Assembly: GCA_007922305.1 (NCBI GenBank) | Contig: ML677385.1 | Span: 8,890,300-8,954,299 of the forward strand | Length of the DNA: 64,000 bases | Direction: 5' to 3' | From: Dermatemys mawii | Taxonomy: Eukaryota; Chordata; Testudines; Dermatemydidae | Shown: positions 58,057 to 64,000 of the stretch, in pieces | How the letters are laid out: each line of letters opens with the position of its first letter | Numbering within the stretch: position 1 is the stretch's first letter | Notes under the pieces: generated by a model | The model's database searches: none | Seen by the model: only the letters and a program-made list of their open reading frames with translations | What the model was told of the DNA's origin: nothing | Program-made: the position numbers and the translations under genes

Positions 58057-58889
58057 TATGTGATAATGTAATTAAAAACCATATCAGACAAGGGGGTGAC
58101 TTAAGATTGCACAGGCAACCTTCATTCTAGTATTTCCTAACTTTGGAGTGCTTGAATTTGCAACCTTAATATTTTAAGATTTTTTCTGTAATTTCTTGGT
58201 TTTAAAAAAGCAAACTAACATCTCCACCCCAAATTCTACCACATGGCATATTGATACCCACATGGGTCACTAGCTGCATTGGCATCTTTAGATCCGCCAA
58301 ACAGACCACTGGCTCTTGAGCCAATGGAGAAACTGATAACCTGGGGTTGCTATCCCCTTTATGGACTAGCCCTAGAAGGAGATGAGACACATGCTTTGTT
58401 GTTGGTTTCAGAGGCATTTGCTAGCAGCAGAGGAATGGTGAATCTCAGGAATATTGGGGTCCATTCCAGGCTCTGAATGGGAGTAAGTTTTAGTGGAAAT
58501 AGACTCTTCTGCCTATTTTCCCAAAGTCTGACCCCTTTTGCTTGTCCTTCCAATGTGTCCCTGTTCCAGTCTTGTCTCTTCCCCACCCCTAGTTCCTCAT
58601 ACTCCCATTCTCCTTGTCTATACAGTCCCAGACTCCACTCCTCAGGAATCTTATCATAGTCTCAATTTCATTGCCCAGCCAGTCTCAATTCCCCCCTCTC
58701 TGGACTTCCTCCTCCTGGGTTCCCTCTCTCCTACTGACTCCCAATCCTAGCCTCCTTCTCCATGTTCCTCATCCAACTCTGTCTTCCCTCAGTTGCTTCC
58801 CAGGCCAGGACCTTTATGGTAGCATTCCCTGTAATAGTTCCATTTCCATGTGCAGGGCCAATTAGACAGGCATAACCTCAATGAGTGGA
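58057..58889. other. non-coding, pyrimidine-rich on the plus strand
   Basis: 58500-58800 is strongly C/T-rich (for example ccttccaatgtgtccctgtt, cttccccacccctagttcct), giving overlapping 60-83 codon frames rich in Ser/Pro/Leu that I consider artefacts. No repeat family identified. Confidence 0.45.
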
Positions 58890-59983
58890 TGAGACAGTGG
58901 TGTAGGGAGGAGGAATTTAGGTTTACTAGGAATTGGTGAAACTTTTGGTTAAAAGAAAGGAAACAAAGGGTAGGAATAAATGGTCAGTTTTCCCAGTGGA
59001 GTGAGGTAAATAGTGGGGTCCCCAAAGATCCATTGTGTGACCTGTGCTGTTCATAAATGATCTGGAAAAACTGGTGAACAGTGAAGTGGCAAAATTTGCA
59101 TATGATACTAAATGATTCAAGACAGCAAAGTCCAAAGCAGATGGTGAAGTTACAAAAGGAACACATAAAACTGGGTGGCTTGGCAACAAAATGGCAGATG
59201 GAATTCAATGTTGATAAATGCAAAGTAATACATATTAGAAAACATAATACCAACTATTCATACAAAATGGGGTCCAAATTCGCTGTTACCACTCAAGATG
59301 GAGATCTTAGAGTTATAGTTCTCTGAAAGCATCCACTCAATGTGCAGCAGCAGTCAGAAAAGAATATTAGGAAACTTATAGATAAGACAGTAATTATCAT
59401 AATGCCACTATATAAATCCATGGCATACCCACATGTTGAGTACTGCAATATAAAATTGATGTATTCAAACTGGAAAAGATACAAAGAAGGACAACAAAAG
59501 TGTTTAGGGATATGGAACAGCATCCATATGTGGAGAGATTAAAAAGACTAGGACTGTTCTGCTTAGAAAGGAGATAACTAAGAGTGGATGTGATAGAGGT
59601 CTATAAAATCACAAATGGTATGGAGGAAATGAATGAGGAAATGTTATTTATCCTTTCACATAACACAAGGAGAAGGGATTACCTGACGAAATTAATAGGG
59701 AAATGGCTTAAAACAAACATAAGGAAGTACTTCATGCATTGCACTGTCAACCTATGGAACGCCCTGCTCGAGGATGTTGGGAAGTCCAAAAGTATAACTA
59801 GGTTAAAAAAAATTAGATATGTTCAAGTCAGATAGGTCCATCAATGGCTATTAGCCGCGATGGTAAAGGATGCAGTCCCATGCTCTGGGTATCCCTAAAC
59901 CGCTGTCTGCCAGAAATTGGGACTGGACAATAGGGGACAGATCACTCAATAATTGCCCTGTTATATTTATTCCCTCTGAACAG
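58890..59983 (+). mobile_element. CR1-type LINE, RT C-terminal region and 3' UTR
   Basis: Plus strand: PVLFINDLEKLVNSEVAKFA (about 59040) spans the palm, and the active site reads FAYDTK followed by a stop where the family has FADD, so Asp is replaced by Tyr. KWQMEFNVDKCKVIHIRKHN (about 59190), MPLYKSMAYPHVEYCNIKLM (about 59400) and RLGLFCLERR-like pieces follow, then VIEVYKITNGMEEMN (about 59590). The 3' UTR begins aggtccatcaatggctatta (59835) and is cut off at about 59983, where a MIR-like SINE begins. Several stops and frameshifts. Confidence 0.8.
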
Positions 59984-60140
59984 TCCCAAAGCAAGTTGCT
60001 TCCTATCTCTGTGCCTCTATTTCCCTTCAATACTTTGACAGGTACATTCTTCAGGTCGAGGACTATCTCTCACTATTTGTTTGTACAGTACTTTGCACAA
60101 TGGGGCATTGAGCTCAGATGGGGTTTCTAGTCACTACGGA
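59984..60140 (+). repeat. MIR/CORE-SINE with L2-like tail
   Basis: gcttcctatctctgtgcctc and tatttcccttcaata give the MIR core, and cttcaggtcgaggactatct, ttgtacagtactttgcacaa and gggcattgagctcagatggg the L2-like tail. Same tail in inverse orientation at 15465-15575. The junction with the LINE at 59983 suggests insertion into the LINE 3' UTR or truncation there. Confidence 0.6.
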
Positions 60141-61518
60141 ATCAGTCTCTAGGGCTTCAACTCATGTAACAACAAGCTGCTTCTTGGCTCCCCTACTTAA
60201 CTTTATTTTCCCTATGTAGCCACTGTGAACAGTGCCCTTCTGCAGTTTGTTTTTTCAAATGTCATTACAAATGAAGTCTCAAGTGCTGTATTCAGTCTGA
60301 AGCATGAAAATATTACAAAATGTAGTGTGCCAGGAAACAAATTCAAATCAGAGTTATTTGAATGTAGTTAGAATTTTAAAAGGAGGAGGCTTTGAAATTT
60401 ATCCTGCTCTCTCAAATAGTATAATTTGTCTACTGATCAATGTCATGTTTTATATGTTTAAAGAGATTTAAACTAGTTTTTGAGTTCAAAATGCAACATA
60501 ACCTTAAGTATGAAGCTTCTAGGATGCCTCCCTAATAATTTTGTTGTAATCATTCGGGGTGAGGGGAGGGAATGAACTAAGAGCAAAGGCATTTTTTGAT
60601 CTATTAATATGTTGTACAGGCCAAGGGTGAACTCTTTCAGAGAAGCAAGATTTCAGACTATGCCATTTATGAAGAATTAAAGGGTATTGGAAAAGATTTT
60701 TTTCCTATTATTAAGTTAAATCACAATTTGGCCTCAGCATCATTAAAAATGTTTTTTCACCTGCTTTTAATTTTCCTGGGAGTCGCTAAGTTCATCCTTT
60801 TGAAGGATATGGGAATGGCGCTATTTTAGAACACATTTATCCAGCATGAAGGAAAGCATAAATTGGATAGATGATATGTCTGTTAATGAGCACCGGGGTG
60901 GAGGGAGTTACCAAAATGCAATAAAGAGCATAAAAGAAAAGCTGGTTGGCAAAAACAAAGCACTACAGATTCTAGCATGTACAAAGTATTTAAAAATGAG
61001 CAAAAGGCACCTACATGAATTCAAGAATAGATCAGAGCCAAAATTCAGTCAGCGATAATCTGTTTTGTAGTTAGATTTTTTAGTGTGGTTCAAATGGAGA
61101 ATTTACCAGAATTGATCCAAGGCTGTTTACTACAAAAGCTAAAAATCTATATGTAAAAATGAAACAAATCTCAAACAAACCCAGCTGAAAGGTGGGTAGC
61201 CGAGCTGAAAGGTGAATTCTGTAATGCCGTTTCAACTAATGGCTTTCCATTTGAAATATAATGATTTAATAGATCAGTCCTATGAATTAAATTAAAGTGT
61301 TCTTCATGAGTGAACACTGCTGCTCCTAAACTTCATCAAAGCTAATGGCTGTATTCACCAAGAGAAAACTGAGCAGCATCCTAAGATCATGAAAATATAG
61401 CCACTGCAGAATTATTGTTTGGGAATTGTTCAAACATTTTGTACATTACCTTAAAACTGAACAATGTAATTTTTGAAAGGATAAGAGTTGCCTTCATGTC
61501 TGATAAAAGGATATAAAC
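60141..61518. other. non-coding, possible conserved element near 61235-61400
   Basis: 61235-61400 (aatggctttccatttgaaat, gaattaaattaaagtgttct) is repeat-free and compositionally like conserved non-coding DNA, which is weak evidence. A 70-codon frame at 60846-61058 has no domain. Confidence 0.4.
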
Positions 61519-62177
61519 ACGAGCTGGTTGGGACTTTTCCTTTGGAATTCTTTTGCAACTGAAAATGAAATTCCCTTGGGAAAATTTCAGTTTTGCTAAA
61601 AATATTTGATTCTTCACTAGAAAAACTTGAAACTAAATATTTTGTTTTGTGTTGCTTTGACCGGAATTAGAATATTTTATTTTATTTTATTGAAATGGCC
61701 CCAAATGTTTTAACTTGAATCAATTCAAAAATATTAAAATATACTTCCCTGGTGCATTACTTATGACAGTTGTAATTTGGGCTCCATTGTATCCTATGGA
61801 CCAGGTTCCCTGGCAGGCTGTCTCCCATGATGCACTCAGTCATGTGACTCCCCTGATGCACCATGTAGCTCAGTATGCAGGGTCCACATTGCATTTTGGA
61901 GATGTGATCCTCCAGGGACAAACACAATCGGGGCCTGAACCACAACTCTTGTTAGGCAGGACAAATGAAGTTTAATGGTGATCTGACTCAAAATGAAGCA
62001 TTTTGGGTCAATTCAACAAAATGGAATGAAAGTTTCAATTTCCAAAATGTTCCGAAAATCAATTTTTTGGGGGGCGAGGGGAATTCTGTCCAAAATGTCA
62101 ACTTTTCATCCCATTTTAGTATGAAAAGGAATGTTGGAATTTCTCATGGGATAGAAATTCTGAATTTTGCTCAGCTA
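61519..62177. repeat. foldback/MITE-like element with A/T-rich arms
   Basis: Left arm gagctggttgggacttttcc ... aatgaaattcccttgggaaa; right arm tttctcatgggatagaaatt ... ttttgctcagcta. The arms are imperfectly complementary (gagctg at the left, cagcta at the right). The centre (tatggaccaggttccctggc, catgatgcactcagtcatgt) is GC-richer and typical of a turtle repeat I recall. Target duplication not identified. Frames of 62-86 codons inside are spurious. Confidence 0.45.
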
Positions 62178-62585
62178 TTATCTTAACCATGCTTTAACTG
62201 AAAAATGCAGTACAACCATAAATCTGCAGTTACTATTGATGGTATTCTATGCAATGTTAAAATATAGGTCTTTCCCTATATCTTCCCTGTTGATTCTTTA
62301 TTGATGTAAAATAGTTTTTCCTGCCCTCAACAAATTGATTGCATCATTAATGAAGGATATCAGGCCTTCTGACTTCCCCTGCCAATTCAGAGCTTATTCA
62401 TTTTCATCCAGTTCATTATTTTTTCAACATCAGAACATTTACAAGTTGGTCTATTGATTAAGATTACTTTAATTCATTTATTTTCTGTATGATACAATAT
62501 GAATGCATGGTAATTTGTAGACAAATATGAATGTCTTTCCCTGGCCCCCATAACCTTACAATCTTGCTTAGACATAATACCAAGG

Positions 62586-62790
62586 AGTACAGGAGAATGA
62601 ACATGAGAACATAGGAATGGCCATACTGGGGTAGAGCAATGGTCCATCTACCCCAGTATCTGTCTTCCAACAGTGGTGAATGTCAGGTGCTTCAAAGGAA
62701 ATGAACAGAACAGGGCAATTATCAAGTGACCAATCCCCAATTGTTCCATCCCAGCCTCTGGCAATCAGAGGCTTAGGGACACCCAAATCA
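62586..62790 (-). mobile_element. CR1-type LINE 3' UTR fragment, antisense
   Basis: agaacataggaatggccata, gagcaatggtccatctaccc, ccagtatctgtcttccaaca and cagcctctggcaatcagagg are the reverse complement of the turtle CR1 3' UTR whose start is seen at 59835-59983. 5'-truncated. Confidence 0.8.
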
Positions 62791-63909
62791 CTGAAAGATC
62801 ATGAATGCTCTAATATAATATTATTCTATTACAGGCAGACCTGTATTAGTATAGGCAGTGTGTCCTATACTTAAGACTGTCAATTATTTCCCTTATAAGA
62901 CACTGTTTTCAGTTGCTTATGACTTTGCCATATTTTAACTATTGGGGCTGAAATTTTCTGTGCTGGGTGTCTCCCTCAGTCACTTCAGAGAGTACATTTA
63001 GGGGAAAATACATTATTTTTTCTGTGTAAATGTATCTTAGTTCATACATGCTCAGTAGAAGCATTTGGCCGTTAAATTCTCTAAGTGTCACATCACACTG
63101 AGCAAACGCCATCGCAGACCTGCAGGAACTGAGCAGAACTTTCCCTGTAATTGCTTCCAGATGCTGTGGGCCAGGTGGTACTAGGAACCAGAACTGAGAA
63201 CAAGAACACTGAAGATACCAAAGACAAGACTTGAGGAATGCCAGTGGAGAACAAAAAGTAAGAAGAGATGCCACCACATGAGGTAATGAAGATGTGATGA
63301 AAATGTCAGAAGAAAACCAAATGAGCTCGTAGGACCCTGAAAGTTCAGGATGGAGAGAGAGTTAGAGAAAGGAGTGATATTAGGGAAGGTAGCAAAACAA
63401 CCAAGGAGGCCAAACATGGCTAAGAAGTGTGCCACTGATGACATTACTGGGAGCAGTCTCAGTGGGATGTAGTTTGCAGAAAACAGATTACAGAGATTCC
63501 ACGAGCAACCAACACTGTGGTGAGAATTGGCAGTCTGCTCAAGAAGTCTGTATGGGAATGGGAGGGAGGGAAATAGGCAGGAGGAATCAAATACGACTTT
63601 TATGGACAAGAAGTTGTAGCATATTAACAGGCAGAGGGAAGGAACCTGCTTAGAGAGAGAGCTTGTCAATAGTGGAAGAATGATAGTTGGAACAAGAGAA
63701 GTCAAGAGATGAGGAGGGATAGGTCCATGTTGATAGATCAAAGGAGGATTTTTATGAGGGACATGTCATAGTCAATGTTTGCTTAAAGGAGAAAAAGGGA
63801 TGGAGAAGGAAGAGATTTGCAAGCATGGTAACCTCATGGTTTTCTTGCACTCTTGCTGACCAAGATTTTTCCAGTCCAGATTTTTCCAGCCTTACTGAAA
63901 TGTGGATTA
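62791..63909. other. non-coding, purine-rich on the plus strand
   Basis: 63200-63860 is strongly A/G-rich, which makes a 186-codon minus-strand frame (63181-63741) full of Ser, Leu and Phe with no domain; I do not regard it as a gene. No known repeat could be named. Confidence 0.5.
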
Positions 63910-64000
63910 CACTGCTCTACAGCCAAAATGCTTCTGAAATAAATGTAGTCCAACTTTACTAATTCTGGGTCACTGAGAACGAAAATGATGCTTAAAATTG
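63910..64000 (+). mobile_element. terminal end of a second CACTG transposon copy, cut by the window edge
   Basis: Starts cactgctctacagccaaaat and is identical to the inverted right end of the element at 50769-53316 (53316 down to 53226) at 89 of 91 positions; the two differences are both in gtccaact versus gtcaacct. Oriented so that its gene, if present, would lie on the plus strand beyond the window. Left flank is tggatta. Confidence 0.92.

Noticed and set aside
63181..63741. 186-codon minus-strand open frame, the second longest in the window
   Set aside because: It arises from a purine-rich plus strand, is dominated by Ser, Leu, Phe and Pro, and shows no domain or gene context.

Overview
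The window looks like nuclear DNA of a non-avian sauropsid, most likely a turtle. It is AT-rich, no host exon could be recognised, and everything that could be named is a transposable element or its debris. The mix is what points to a turtle: CR1-type LINE 3' ends, MIR/CORE-SINE copies, Harbinger, hAT and Tigger-like DNA transposons, Ty3/Gypsy and LTR remnants, a 5S rRNA-derived SINE, and short palindromic repeats of a kind common in turtles and crocodilians. Repeat family names rest on remembered resemblance plus visible motifs; no database search was run.

Layout. 1-4.6 kb: largely unique DNA with one homeodomain-site-rich block. 4.6-6.6 kb: LTR-like sequence, then an antisense CR1-clade LINE with endonuclease and reverse transcriptase (RT) remnants. 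10.4-11.4 kb: a LINE with a C-terminal zinc finger and a 5' inversion of the twin-priming type. 15.4-20 kb: a Harbinger transposon (transposase on +, Myb-like remnant on -) into which a CR1 end, an inverted SINE-like dimer with a 15-bp target duplication, and a hAT MITE were inserted. 23.7-24.5 kb: a LINE endonuclease cut by a Tigger-type MITE. 25-26.3 kb: several MITEs. 27.5-28.2 kb and 33.5-34.2 kb: two solo LTRs. 28.6-30.4 kb: a second antisense LINE. 39.3-42.6 kb: palindromes, a 5S-derived SINE and a long CpG-rich hAT-like element. 47.1-48.6 kb: a third antisense LINE.

48.7-53.3 kb is the richest stretch. A Ty3/Gypsy relic has gag-protease on the + strand meeting its RT head-on from the - strand. 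Directly beside it lies a complete 2.5-kb DNA transposon (50769-53316) with CACTG ends, degenerate long inverted repeats and one roughly 565-codon transposase-like gene (51115-52810, minus strand) broken by only two frameshifts and one stop. A second copy of its end, 89 of 91 bases identical, begins at 63910 and runs off the window. This element is the best candidate for something poorly described. Its family is not firmly identified here, but the termini, a candidate 3-bp target duplication and the spacing of acidic and Cys motifs suggest a CACTA/CMC-like DDE transposon.

53.3-64 kb: MIR, hAT and Tigger MITEs, an LTR-like stretch, a + strand CR1 RT remnant, a foldback repeat and a CR1 3' end. 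The genes do not form a pathway. The biological content is the insertion history, and several nestings can be ordered from target-site duplications.
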